Shown here: one piece after another, positions 48,518-56,755 of the stretch
How the letters are laid out: the number at the start of each line of letters is the position of its first letter
Numbering within the stretch: the stretch's first letter is position 1
DNA from: Cohnella silvisoli
GTDB taxonomy: Bacteria > Bacillota > Bacilli > Paenibacillales > Paenibacillaceae
Length of the DNA: 64,000 nucleotides
Assembly (NCBI RefSeq): GCF_021190915.1
Contig: NZ_JAIOAP010000002.1
Location: 434,001-498,000 of the forward strand
Direction: 5' to 3'
The notes under the pieces: model-generated
Database searches by the model: none
What the model was told of the DNA's origin: nothing
What the model saw: only the letters and a program-made list of their open reading frames with translations
Position numbers and translations under genes: made by a program

Positions 48518-50059
48518 TTACGACACCCCTTCGTCTCGGCGATTCGCCGATTTCTGATACAGCTCGACAAGCGACAAATACAGTTCGGTAAACAATCCGT
48601 ACGACTCGTCATATAACGCCTTGAATTGAGGCCGGGGCGTATACTCCTCACCTGTCCGCACCATTCGCGTTCCCGCCTCCTCCAAGGATCCGTACCACCC
48701 GAGGCCGTATGCGGCAAGTACGGCGGCACCGAGACAACCGGCTTCGGTCGTCTGGGTGCGGGATACCGGAACGCCGAGAATATCGGCTTTGATTTGATTC
48801 CATAGCCCTAGCTTGCTTGCGCCCCCCGCCGTTACCAGAACGCTTGGCACATAGGGAAGCCTTTCCAATATGGAACGAAGAGCAAAGCCGACCCCTTCCA
48901 AAACTGCCCGGGCTAAATGAGGGCGACGATGGGAGAAGTGCAGACCGAAAAATACGCCGCGCGCGTGCGGATTCCACCAGGGGGCCCGCTCTCCGTTCAA
49001 GTAGGGAAGAAAGATCAAGCCGTCCGCACCTGCTTCGATGGCGGCAGCCTGTTCCGCGATTTGTCCGAAATCGATGGCGACTCCTGGTTTACCGCCTCGG
49101 CACGCTATCTGTTCGGCGTACCATTTGAACGCGTGTCCGCCGGATGACGTCACGCCGTATACGGTTTGGTAACCTTGAAGAAAAGGAATTTTGTTAATGC
49201 CGTGATGAGGGGACAAGACGCCTGACGAGTCTCTGGTTAGCAGTCCAATATGCTCGGAAGTGCCGGTAATATCGAAGCCAAAGCCTTTCCGGGTCCAGTC
49301 GACGGTACCGAGAATCGCCGCATTAAGATCGTTCCACCCGAGCATCACCGGGAGGCCGCGAGCGAGTCCCAACAGCTCCGAAGCTTCAACCGTTAAAGTG
49401 CCGGCCGTTTGGTGCGGTTCACCGACAGGGGGAATCAATTCCCTAGACACGCCGGCCCAGGCCAATAAAACATCGGCGGGCTCCCCGGTTTGCTGATGCA
49501 CAGCCCCCCTTGCACTCGACAAGTCCGTCATCCATTCCCCGGTCATTTTCCATAGCACCCACTCCTTCGGCTGTACCATATAGCGGGCTAGCTCGACCTC
49601 GGCGGGACGGTATCGGCTCAGCCAACTCAGCTTCGGAATGGGCCACGAAGAACCGGGAGGAAGCTCCGCGCCCAAGTGGAAAAATAACTGCTCCGGCGTA
49701 AACGATTGTTTCATCCGCTCCGCCTGATCATTGGCGCGGGAGTCCATCCAGGTTATAATTCGCGTCAAAGGCCGGTTATCCGTTCCTACCAGAAAATGAG
49801 AGGAAATTTGCGAGCTAAGAGAAATCGCGGCAATTCGGCCTTTGCCCGAATATCGGGCCAATGCCCGGCCTACCGCTTCACAAACGCCCTGCCATATTTC
49901 ATCCGGCTCCTGCTCCGCAAACGTCTGTCCTTCCGCGAAATAAACCGGATACTCACCGGAGCCTGAAGCCATTTCTCTTCCCGAACCGTCAATGACGACC
50001 GCTTTGCACGAAGAAGACCCGATATCCAAAGTCAATATGCTGCGATCGGACATTTTCAT
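48518..50059 (-). CDS. FGGY-family carbohydrate kinase
   Basis: A 513-residue sugar kinase of the xylulokinase/gluconokinase group. The N-terminus has ILTLDIGSSSCKAVVIDGSG. It also has TWMDSRANDQAERM, the catalytic region VMLGWNDLNAAILGTVDW, FLPYLNGERAPWWNPHARGV and the ATP-binding VLVTAGGASKLGLWNQIKAD. Substrate is unclear, and a ketose or sugar acid is likely. It is the first gene of an operon with two dehydrogenases. The promoter region carries the shared island operator. GGAG lies 9 bases before the ATG. Confidence 0.88.
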   Translation of the reverse strand: MKMSDRSILTLDIGSSSCKAVVIDGSGREMASGSGEYPVYFAEGQTFAEQEPDEIWQGVCEAVGRALARYSGKGRIAAISLSSQISSHFLVGTDNRPLTRIITWMDSRANDQAERMKQSFTPEQLFFHLGAELPPGSSWPIPKLSWLSRYRPAEVELARYMVQPKEWVLWKMTGEWMTDLSSARGAVHQQTGEPADVLLAWAGVSRELIPPVGEPHQTAGTLTVEASELLGLARGLPVMLGWNDLNAAILGTVDWTRKGFGFDITGTSEHIGLLTRDSSGVLSPHHGINKIPFLQGYQTVYGVTSSGGHAFKWYAEQIACRGGKPGVAIDFGQIAEQAAAIEAGADGLIFLPYLNGERAPWWNPHARGVFFGLHFSHRRPHLARAVLEGVGFALRSILERLPYVPSVLVTAGGASKLGLWNQIKADILGVPVSRTQTTEAGCLGAAVLAAYGLGWYGSLEEAGTRMVRTGEEYTPRPQFKALYDESYGLFTELYLSLVELYQKSANRRDEGVS

Positions 50060-50084
50060 GGATTACATTCTCCTTCGGTAACTG

Positions 50085-50123
50085 ATAATATAAGATGATA
50101 TCATGAAATATGATAACTGGCAA
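50085..50123 (-). promoter_or_regulatory. kinase promoter with island operator
   Basis: Minus strand: TTGCCA (50118-50123), 17 bases, TATCAT (50095-50100). The plus-strand motif ATAATATAAGATGATATCAT (50085-50104) overlaps the -10, in the same register as at the other island promoters. Confidence 0.75.
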
Positions 50124-50165
50124 TTATCTGTTTACCCCATTGTTTCGGAAGGTCTGATTCTATTG

Positions 50166-50197
50166 TTGTAACTGGTATTATGAGATGATATGATAAG
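50166..50197 (+). promoter_or_regulatory. SDR promoter with island operator
   Basis: TTGTAA (50166-50171), 17 bases, TATGAT (50189-50194). The spacer and -10 carry AACTGGTATTATGAGATGAT, then AT, nearly identical to the copy at 58138-58159. Confidence 0.8.
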
Positions 50198-50226
50198 AAA
50201 AGAGAATGAACTAGGAGGCATCAACT

Positions 50227-50964
50227 ATGGAGCTTATCGACAAATGCGCCGTCGTAGCAGGCGCAAGCCAAGGCATCGGAGCTGAAATCGCAAGGCTGTT
50301 CGCCAAGGCGGGAGCTGCCGTTATCCTGTTGGCCAGACGAAAGAATCCGCTTGAAGAAGTGGCGGATTCTATCCGTGCGAATGGAGGAGCCGCACAAGTT
50401 TATCCGATGGACGTGTCTGTCGCCGGGGAATGGCGGGAGCTATCCGCCTGGATGCGGCAAAGAGGCCTCGCCTGCGACGTTTTAGTCAACAACGCCTACT
50501 GGAGACGGCTCGTTCCTATCGGCGAATTGACCGACGAAGACTGGCGGCAGACGATGGACGTTTCCCTCGGTTCTTATTTCCTTGGCACGCGGGAAATGAT
50601 TCCGTTCATGCTGGAGAGAGGCGGAGGCAGTATCATCAACATCTCCTCCCTGCAATCCCATACGCCCGAGCCGAACTTTGGAGCCTACGCCGTGGCCAAA
50701 GGCGGCGTCGACGTGCTGTCCAAAGTCATCGCCCGCGACTATGCTCCGTCGATTCGCGCCAACACTCTGGTGGCAGGCGCTGTAGACACGCCTGGCTTCG
50801 CGGAAGGAGAAGAGGTCAAACGAGAACTCGGCCGCAGGCTTCCGGCCGGTCGGATCGGCTATGCGTCGGAAATCGCGGAAACCGCGCTGTTCCTCGCCTC
50901 CTCCCGCTCATCATTCGTTACCGGAACTGAAATCATTGTCGACGGCGGACGTTCCATCACCTGA
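50227..50964 (+). CDS. SDR family oxidoreductase
   Basis: A 245-residue classical short-chain dehydrogenase/reductase. The cofactor loop is VVAGASQGIGAEIARLF, the NNA motif is present (VLVNNAYW), and the catalytic Ser-Tyr-Lys set is in NISSLQSHTPEPNFGAYAVAKGG. It ends ITG-type FVTGTEIIVDGGRSIT. The N-terminus suggests NADP+ or NAD+ use. It is transcribed alone from an island-type promoter. A role in oxidising or reducing a sugar or polyol is likely. AGGAGG lies 8 bases before the ATG. Confidence 0.9.
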   Translation: MELIDKCAVVAGASQGIGAEIARLFAKAGAAVILLARRKNPLEEVADSIRANGGAAQVYPMDVSVAGEWRELSAWMRQRGLACDVLVNNAYWRRLVPIGELTDEDWRQTMDVSLGSYFLGTREMIPFMLERGGGSIINISSLQSHTPEPNFGAYAVAKGGVDVLSKVIARDYAPSIRANTLVAGAVDTPGFAEGEEVKRELGRRLPAGRIGYASEIAETALFLASSRSSFVTGTEIIVDGGRSIT

Positions 50965-51000
50965 TGCATTAGATGAAACGGGGGAACTATTTCAATGATT

Positions 51001-51045
51001 AGGGCTGTCCCTCGGGTCATTTAAGACCTTATGGGACAGCCTCTT
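51001..51045 (+). terminator. terminator-like hairpin after the SDR gene
   Basis: GGCTGTCCC and GGGACAGCC form a perfect stem with a 20-base loop; the T-run after it (TCTTGTG) is weak. It lies between convergent genes. Confidence 0.55.
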
Positions 51046-51088
51046 GTGTGCTATTAAGAGAAGTTTTCGCTGGTTCTTGCAAGTGCGC

Positions 51089-52426
51089 TTACTCCCGCAT
51101 CTCCTTCACGAACCGGGGCCACCATTCTTGCTGCTCCGACATCGCGATATATTTCTTCTTGCTCTCGAACGCCCTAACCCATACTTTCTCGTATTCTTCC
51201 TGCATCTGCTCCGCGCTTTCGAATTCCGGAGAGAGCCATTTGCGCCCGATTTGGGCATGCAGCACTTCGTCCGCCCAATCGTAATCTTGAGCCGACACCG
51301 CATAGGGCATGCCGGACTGCTGCGCAATGATCCATTCCCATCGCTTGCCCTTGTCTTTGTTCATCAGTCCCTGCTCGATCCCCCACAGGATCAGGTGGGA
51401 TTCAAACGGGGTGAAATCGGTGTTCAGAGAAGAGGAGGCTTTCAGGTCGATCGGATAGCGGTAAAAAGGCACCTTGTTGTGATACAACCCGACTTCCCCC
51501 ATCATGGAGTGGCGCGTCTCATCCCACAGTTGACGGCTTAAATCCGTGTAATATTCCCATGGCTTGCCCCGCGTTTTGTACAAAATCGGCCCCATCCATT
51601 CCGGTACGTCCATCTCGCGCAACCGCTTGAACAGTAAAGCGAACGTCCGTTCATCCGCCGGGAGTATTTCGTCCTGATAATATTCGTCGACCTTAGCTGA
51701 GCGGTTGTACACATCGCGAAAACGCGCGTCGCGCCGGGGCATGTTGCTCATGCGATAAGCCCCCCCGTCGGATCGCGGTGCCGGAAGTACTTCAGCCGGA
51801 GAAAGCTGCTGCAAGTCGCCAGCCAATCCGCCGGCAGCCCGTAAATAAGAATTCAGATGGGCGACCCATGCTTCCGCCCTCTCCCGCAGTTCCGCTGAGA
51901 CGGTCAGAGCGTTCAACGCCCGTTCGCCCCAGGCGATCATCTCCTCTTCATCGATTAGCATGAACCGAAATAGTCGGCAGGTCGGCTGATCCATCAGCGG
52001 ATTCGTCACCTCCAAGTGCCGCCGCATTGCGCGCGCCAGCTGCGGCTTCACGACAAGGTAGATACCGGCCAGCAGCTCCGCAGTGTTTTCCGCCCGGATC
52101 GCCTCGTCGAAAAAGGCTTCCAGATACGGGTCGGGTACCTTGTCCAAATGAAGCGGCGGTTTACGCATTTCCGACACCCGCTTGCGCAGAGATGCGCTGT
52201 GCTCCGCATCCAGCCATAAGTGGTGCCCGAACGCTTGCTTGATCTCCCATTCGGGCGTATGCGCCAAATGTGCGGCGAACATGCGGTGCAGCGATACTTT
52301 CGCATAATTGAGGCGCTTCAGCAACTCCACGTTGTCGTCCACTGAAACACCTGTTCTGCACGCCTCCTCATACGTGCAAATCCCTGCAAGAGGAGGGATG
52401 CCTAAATTGTCGATTTGAACTCTCAC
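51089..52426 (-). CDS. two-domain ferritin-like (putative diiron) protein, copy 1
   Basis: A 445-residue soluble protein. The C-terminal half shows ferritin-fold diiron motifs: WDETRHSMMGEVG (Glu303, His306) and DYDWADEVLHAQIGRKWL (Glu387, His390), with candidate Glu residues between residues 271 and 276. The arrangement recalls DUF455. The N-terminal half also looks ferritin-like: HHLWLDAEHSASLRKR has an Asp/Glu-His set at 73-76. It is a paralog of the protein at 56752. Diiron proteins of this shape often oxidise small molecules with O2, but the reaction is unknown. The GTG start has GGAGG 9 bases upstream. Confidence 0.7.
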   Translation of the reverse strand: MRVQIDNLGIPPLAGICTYEEACRTGVSVDDNVELLKRLNYAKVSLHRMFAAHLAHTPEWEIKQAFGHHLWLDAEHSASLRKRVSEMRKPPLHLDKVPDPYLEAFFDEAIRAENTAELLAGIYLVVKPQLARAMRRHLEVTNPLMDQPTCRLFRFMLIDEEEMIAWGERALNALTVSAELRERAEAWVAHLNSYLRAAGGLAGDLQQLSPAEVLPAPRSDGGAYRMSNMPRRDARFRDVYNRSAKVDEYYQDEILPADERTFALLFKRLREMDVPEWMGPILYKTRGKPWEYYTDLSRQLWDETRHSMMGEVGLYHNKVPFYRYPIDLKASSSLNTDFTPFESHLILWGIEQGLMNKDKGKRWEWIIAQQSGMPYAVSAQDYDWADEVLHAQIGRKWLSPEFESAEQMQEEYEKVWVRAFESKKKYIAMSEQQEWWPRFVKEMRE

Positions 52427-52428
52427 GA

Positions 52429-52482
52429 CAGAAAACCTCCATTCAAAGAAGTATGATATACTTCTAGAATAAAGGTTTTCTG
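52429..52482. promoter_or_regulatory. nested inverted repeats between copy 1 and the AraC gene
   Basis: An outer perfect 10-bp inverted repeat (CAGAAAACCT at 52429, AGGTTTTCTG at 52473) encloses AGAAGTATGATATACTTCT (52447-52465), an imperfect 19-bp palindrome containing GTATGATAT. The two divergent genes start just outside, so it is probably a regulator site. Confidence 0.65.
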
Positions 52483-52549
52483 CGGCCTAAGCTTTGTCGC
52501 CGTAAACTTCGTTTTTGTATAAATGAACTGCGAATGCGGAGGAATAAGG

Positions 52550-53413
52550 ATGAGCACGCTGTTCGGACTGACTTTCGCGCCTTACATCCGCCATGCCGAC
52601 GAAGCGGTTCGGGAACCCTGGAGCATCCCTGCGAGGCGGACGCTCGATTATTTGCTGGTGCTCGTGGATAAAGGGACGCTGTTCATTGATCTGCCGGATG
52701 GATGTCAGCGGCTGGACAAGGGCGAATTCGCGCTCGTCCAGCCGAACGTTCTTCACGCCCTTCGCGCTCCCGGACCGACCGTTACGCCATATATCCATTT
52801 CGATATATTTTACAGTGTCGAACGGATGCAAGGGTTTTCGACCAGACCGAGCCAGGTGGATCTTTCAGAATACAGACACCTGCTGCAGCCGAGTCTCAAC
52901 GATCTGCTGGCCTCCCCGATTCCGCTGCGAGTCCGGCCATCGAAGCCGGATGCGTTTCGGCATTCGCTTCTCCAAGCGATCCGGTTGTGGAAGCTTAGAC
53001 AGCCTCTCCGATCCCTGGAAGCTAACCTGCTTGTCGGAGAATTCGTTCTGATGCTGCTTGATGATTACTCCGCATCGGAGCCGGCCGAAGCCGCAGGCTA
53101 TCCGCCACTTCATTGGATGAAAGCCTATTTGTCGATTCATCTTTCCGACCCGCTTACGGTGGACGACATGGCCCGGCAGGCGCATTTGTCCAAATCCCGG
53201 TTTAACGTCCTCTTCCGCGAGCAGTTCGGCATGCCGCCCCATCAATATTTGCTGCGACTGCGCATTCAACATGCTTGTGAGCTTCTACGCAACGGGAGCC
53301 TATCGTTGAAGCTCATCGCGGAATTGTGCGGCTTTGCCGATATTCACCACTTCACGAAAGCGTTCCGAAGTGAAACGGGGTTGACGCCGGGCTCCTTCCG
53401 TAAAATCAGGTGA
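52550..53413 (+). CDS. AraC family transcriptional regulator
   Basis: A 287-residue regulator. The N-terminal half is a cupin-type sugar-sensing domain (LLVLVDKGTLFIDLPDGCQR). The C-terminal 100 residues are the AraC DNA-binding domain with two helix-turn-helix units: DPLTVDDMARQAHLSKSRFN and SLKLIAELCGFADIHHFTKA, ending FRSETGLTPGSFRKIR. The MSTLFG ATG has GGAGG about 8 bases upstream, better than the ATG nine codons earlier. It is divergent from copy 1 and probably controls it. Its 3' end overlaps the FadR gene by 8 bases. Confidence 0.9.
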   Translation: MSTLFGLTFAPYIRHADEAVREPWSIPARRTLDYLLVLVDKGTLFIDLPDGCQRLDKGEFALVQPNVLHALRAPGPTVTPYIHFDIFYSVERMQGFSTRPSQVDLSEYRHLLQPSLNDLLASPIPLRVRPSKPDAFRHSLLQAIRLWKLRQPLRSLEANLLVGEFVLMLLDDYSASEPAEAAGYPPLHWMKAYLSIHLSDPLTVDDMARQAHLSKSRFNVLFREQFGMPPHQYLLRLRIQHACELLRNGSLSLKLIAELCGFADIHHFTKAFRSETGLTPGSFRKIR

Positions 53414-54137
53414 GATCCGCCAGCGAGGTTCTCAAGTTGTCTTCCGTCTCTTCCAGATGGACCCGCATCGCGCGGCGCGCCTCTTCCTCGTCCCTCTTCT
53501 CGATCGCCTCGTAAATGCGGCGGTGGGCATCGGCTGCCTGCTTCGTTTTTTGCTCGCCGCGGAAAGATATTTTGCGAATTTCCATTAAATAATCGGTAAG
53601 CGAACGAAGAACAAGCTCGAAGGCGGGCTGCCCCGCCGCAGTGAACACGGTTTCATGAAATTCCACATCAGCCTGAACATAGCCTTTCTCTTCCAGCAAA
53701 TAGCGCTCCATTTCTTCCAGCTTACCTCTCATCTCCGCAAGATTCTCGTCCGTTGCGTGAAGAGCCGCCAATCCTGCGCTCTCCACCTCCAAAGCTTTCC
53801 GGAGCGCCAGCACGTCCAGCACGGAAACACCTCCTCGGCGAAAAGCCAAACCGAGCGACTCGGTAACCTGCTCATGGGACGCCGGACGGATCGTGATGCG
53901 TTTGCCGTGTTTGACGTTCAGTATGCCTTTCGAGACAAGTATCTGCGTCGCCTCCCGGATGACCGTTCGACTGACACCGAACCATTCCGTTAATTGATAC
54001 TGTGACGGAAACGATTCTTCCGCCTTAATTTTCCCTTCCACTATAGCATCTAGAATCAACTGGCTAGTCCGTTCGGCCAAGGACGGAGTGGACAGTTGCT
54101 GGGCGTTTAGCCTTTCCGCTCGTTCACTCATTTCCAA
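53406..54137 (-). CDS. FadR/GntR family transcriptional regulator
   Basis: A 243-residue repressor-type protein. The N-terminal winged helix has SQLILDAIVEGKIKAEESFP and SQYQLTEWFGVSRTVIREAT. The all-helical FCD ligand-binding domain has VLALRKALEVESAGLAALHA and QADVEFHETVFTAAGQP, with His/Asp positions that bind a metal and a carboxylate in the family. Sugar acids are common ligands. It starts at one of two TTG codons (54140 or 54137); I prefer 54137 by spacing. Its promoter has the shared operator, so it is likely autoregulated. Confidence 0.9.
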   Translation of the reverse strand: MEMSERAERLNAQQLSTPSLAERTSQLILDAIVEGKIKAEESFPSQYQLTEWFGVSRTVIREATQILVSKGILNVKHGKRITIRPASHEQVTESLGLAFRRGGVSVLDVLALRKALEVESAGLAALHATDENLAEMRGKLEEMERYLLEEKGYVQADVEFHETVFTAAGQPAFELVLRSLTDYLMEIRKISFRGEQKTKQAADAHRRIYEAIEKRDEEEARRAMRVHLEETEDNLRTSLADLT

Positions 54138-54166
54138 CAAGATCTCCTCCTACTTTTCGTACATAA

Positions 54167-54208
54167 ATTGTAATATAAGATGATATCACATATTCTAAAA
54201 AATGTCAA
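54167..54208 (-). promoter_or_regulatory. fadR-type gene promoter with island operator
   Basis: Minus strand: TTGACA (54203-54208), 17 bases, TATCAT (54180-54185). The plus-strand motif TGTAATATAAGATGATATCA (from 54169) covers the -10. Confidence 0.8.
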
Positions 54209-54272
54209 TTTTCAGCAAGGTGATTCGGTAACCTTCGGGAGCTCTAGCGTTGACGACAGGCGGTAAACGCGC

Positions 54273-54296
54273 AAAAGGCCACTAAGGTGGCCTTTG
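54273..54296 (-). terminator. terminator of the ferritin-ferredoxin-glycosidase operon
   Basis: AAAGGCCAC, TTA, GTGGCCTTTT on the minus strand directly after the glycosidase stop. Confidence 0.75.
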
Positions 54297-54301
54297 TCCG
54301 C

Positions 54302-56443
54302 TTATGTCCGCTCTGGCAAAACGAAGCTCAACCCATAGGCTGCACCTTCGCGCCCGGCGTCTTCCGCCTCGAAGAGCACGTTGCCGTCCTTCTCCTCGAA
54401 TGGCACTGTCCGCTTCCCGTCCATATCGATACGGACGAGCGCTTCGATCCGAGCTCCCGCCGGCAGCGGTACCCGCAGCCTACGGTCTGCAATGGCGGCA
54501 ATTCGAACCTCCCCGCCATTGTAACAGGCGATGCCATGATTGTCGCCAAGCAACAGAGCCGCATAGAAACCCGCAAGCGGACCGTCGGTATATTTACGCC
54601 ACATTTCACTGCGGCGCAAATCGATGTGCCGCTCCTGCCGGTTGTCGATGGGGGCGTGCTCGTATGCGCGAAGAACGGCGCTTACCCTGCGATAATCTTC
54701 CTCGGCTATCGGGACGGGGATACCGCCGGGGGCAACGCCCCCATAGCCGTTCAGCATGTGCCCCTGCTCACCGCGATATCGAATGGCATAGAGTGCGGGG
54801 ATGCCGAAGACGCTTTTCTGCATCGTCATGGGAACGAAATACTGGGCGTACGACCACCAATCGTCCGTATCGGGCACGGATGCGCCAGCCAAATTCGTCA
54901 CATGCGCCCTTAAAGGATATATTCTCGGATTATTGGTAACGTCGTCATTCAACCGACACGCGTCCTGCGTGTCATTGAAAAAAGGATTGGCCGCAGAGCC
55001 TTCCACAAAACAGTCGGGCTTCACCTTCTTAGCCGCTTCGTACATAAATTGCAACACACGATGCACCAGCTTCTCGCCTTTCGGCCACGCGGGATTGTAG
55101 AAGCTGCTGTTCGACGGAGGTACATGATAATAGAAATCGACCTTGAATCCGTCCGCGTTCAGGCAGCCTTCCTCATCGGACAGAAGCCGCCGAATGACTT
55201 CCTCCATGTGGTTCCGCGTACCCGGATGAGAGTAGTCGAGCAGCGGGATATCGGAATCCGGATTGACCAGCCATTCCCGATGTTCGCGAATAAACGCGTC
55301 TTCGCGTTTGCCGAGCAATTCAGTGCTGAAAGGGCAAATCCACAACACGATCCGTTTGCCCTGCGCATGGCATTCGTCAATGAATCGGCGCAAATCCGGA
55401 AAACGTTCCGCGTTCGGATTCCACGTTGCCACCCCGTCCATCCAACCGGCATCCAAAATCGCCAATCGCCATGGAATGTTTTTGTCCGCCATCGTATCGA
55501 AACACATCCGGGTGAACGATTCAGTCAGGAGGTTGACGCCTCCGGCCTCGCGAAGCTGACCGGTCTCGATCATGTCATGATAGATCTGGTCGCCGATCGT
55601 GCAGTAGATCGGCCCGGACCACCAGTCCGTCCATTCCCTCATGGCCGGAATTGCATCGCGCCGCTTCAGCAAGGATACATATTCCTTCAATACCTCGTCG
55701 GCTTCGCGCCCGAAGGTGAAGGCGACAGCAGGCAGCACGGCAGGCATGCCGGGCTGCAACGTTAGTCCTCCCCGGAAGCGGAACGGTAACGTCAATCGTC
55801 CTTCCTCGTATTCGAACAACAGCCCGTCCTCCGACTCGGGTACCTCGAGCGTTCCGACGCCCCACCAGTCGGCATTGCCGAAAGCGGCTACATACGGAGG
55901 AATAATGAAACGGCCGCCGTCGGAACGGAAATATCCGTCACGGATTTCGTGTTTGCTGGAGAGCGAAGCGCTCGCGATCCCTTTCTTCGGAAGCACGCAA
56001 TGGTACAAATCCGGGGACCATACCTTCATTTCAGTCGCGTTCGTAAGGGAGCCGCCTTCCCGCGTGGCGGCATCCCGGTCGCAGCCGTATATGACGTCCT
56101 CCACCTTCGCGGCAAAGCCAGCGGAAAGCTCCGCCCGGTATAGGACATAACTATCCCCGAAAACGACCGTCGCCTTGCCTGTCAGCCCTCTGTCTTCGGA
56201 GACCAGCTGCCATTCCGTCGACTCACCTTGGTCCGAGCGAACCGCCGCGCAGTTCGTCGGCCGAAGCGCGATCGTTTTTCCGTCGGTCAACCGCACGGTT
56301 AGTCCCAGTCTGTAAGCGACGCTGTCTTCTCCTCCGAAAGGATGAATAGATACGATGCCTTCTTTATTATCGAATTCCGCGCGATACCGGTCGGCGGCTT
56401 TCCGTCCTTCGGCTGCGTTTCCCCTATTTTTTGTGTCAGTCAT
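54302..56443 (-). CDS. glycoside hydrolase, clan GH-D-like (alpha-galactosidase type)
   Basis: A 713-residue TIM-barrel glycosidase without a signal peptide. A beta-sandwich N-terminal third precedes the barrel, which has LAILDAGWMDGVATWNPNAE, GKRIVLWICPFS and the strand GFKVDFYY with the likely nucleophile Asp. The candidate acid/base region is DACRLNDDVTNNPRIYPLRA. The K-x-D and later Asp positions resemble GH36 and GH27 rather than GH13; GH31 is the other option. The MTDTKN ATG has GGGAG upstream, though 12 bases away. It is the last gene of the operon with the ferredoxin. Confidence 0.75.
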   Translation of the reverse strand: MTDTKNRGNAAEGRKAADRYRAEFDNKEGIVSIHPFGGEDSVAYRLGLTVRLTDGKTIALRPTNCAAVRSDQGESTEWQLVSEDRGLTGKATVVFGDSYVLYRAELSAGFAAKVEDVIYGCDRDAATREGGSLTNATEMKVWSPDLYHCVLPKKGIASASLSSKHEIRDGYFRSDGGRFIIPPYVAAFGNADWWGVGTLEVPESEDGLLFEYEEGRLTLPFRFRGGLTLQPGMPAVLPAVAFTFGREADEVLKEYVSLLKRRDAIPAMREWTDWWSGPIYCTIGDQIYHDMIETGQLREAGGVNLLTESFTRMCFDTMADKNIPWRLAILDAGWMDGVATWNPNAERFPDLRRFIDECHAQGKRIVLWICPFSTELLGKREDAFIREHREWLVNPDSDIPLLDYSHPGTRNHMEEVIRRLLSDEEGCLNADGFKVDFYYHVPPSNSSFYNPAWPKGEKLVHRVLQFMYEAAKKVKPDCFVEGSAANPFFNDTQDACRLNDDVTNNPRIYPLRAHVTNLAGASVPDTDDWWSYAQYFVPMTMQKSVFGIPALYAIRYRGEQGHMLNGYGGVAPGGIPVPIAEEDYRRVSAVLRAYEHAPIDNRQERHIDLRRSEMWRKYTDGPLAGFYAALLLGDNHGIACYNGGEVRIAAIADRRLRVPLPAGARIEALVRIDMDGKRTVPFEEKDGNVLFEAEDAGREGAAYGLSFVLPERT

Positions 56444-56479
56444 TAATTTTACGTTCTCCCTTCGATTGCGCATCATCAG

Positions 56480-56755
56480 TCAACGTTTCGTTTCGACCAC
56501 CAAATCCGACCGGACGTAAGCGCAGCACGCCAATCGCCAGCCGGCGCCGAGCTCTGACGGTTGAATGGCCGGCTCAAACGACAGATCTTGCTCCAGCGTG
56601 CCTTCCACCACCCGGACCAAGCAGGTTCGGCAAGTGCCTCCACGGCATACGAACGCGATTGGCGCGCCGCCGATGATAGCCGAGTCCAGCAGGTATTCAT
56701 CCGGCTCGGCTTCGAATTCGGCGTCTTTGTTCGCGATTCTGACCCGGTACGTCAT
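56480..56755 (-). CDS. plant-type [2Fe-2S] ferredoxin
   Basis: A 91-residue electron carrier. The cluster ligands are in FVCRGGTCRTC (Cys37, Cys42, Cys45), the C-x4-C-x2-C pattern, and the fourth is in RLACCAYV (Cys77 or Cys78). Size and pattern are those of soluble ferredoxins that serve oxygenases. The ATG overlaps the stop of the ferritin-like gene (ATGA), so it is translated with it and is its likely electron donor. No ferredoxin reductase is seen in the window. Confidence 0.88.
   Translation of the reverse strand: MTYRVRIANKDAEFEAEPDEYLLDSAIIGGAPIAFVCRGGTCRTCLVRVVEGTLEQDLSFEPAIQPSELGAGWRLACCAYVRSDLVVETKR

Noticed and set aside
51001..51045. Insertion-sequence end suspected from the long GGCTGTCCC hairpin
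   Set aside because: There is no transposase or target duplication nearby; its place between convergent genes fits a terminator.
55049..55765. 238-codon plus-strand frame over the glycosidase gene
   Set aside because: It mirrors a well-conserved glycosidase frame on the minus strand in GC-rich sequence and matches no family I know.
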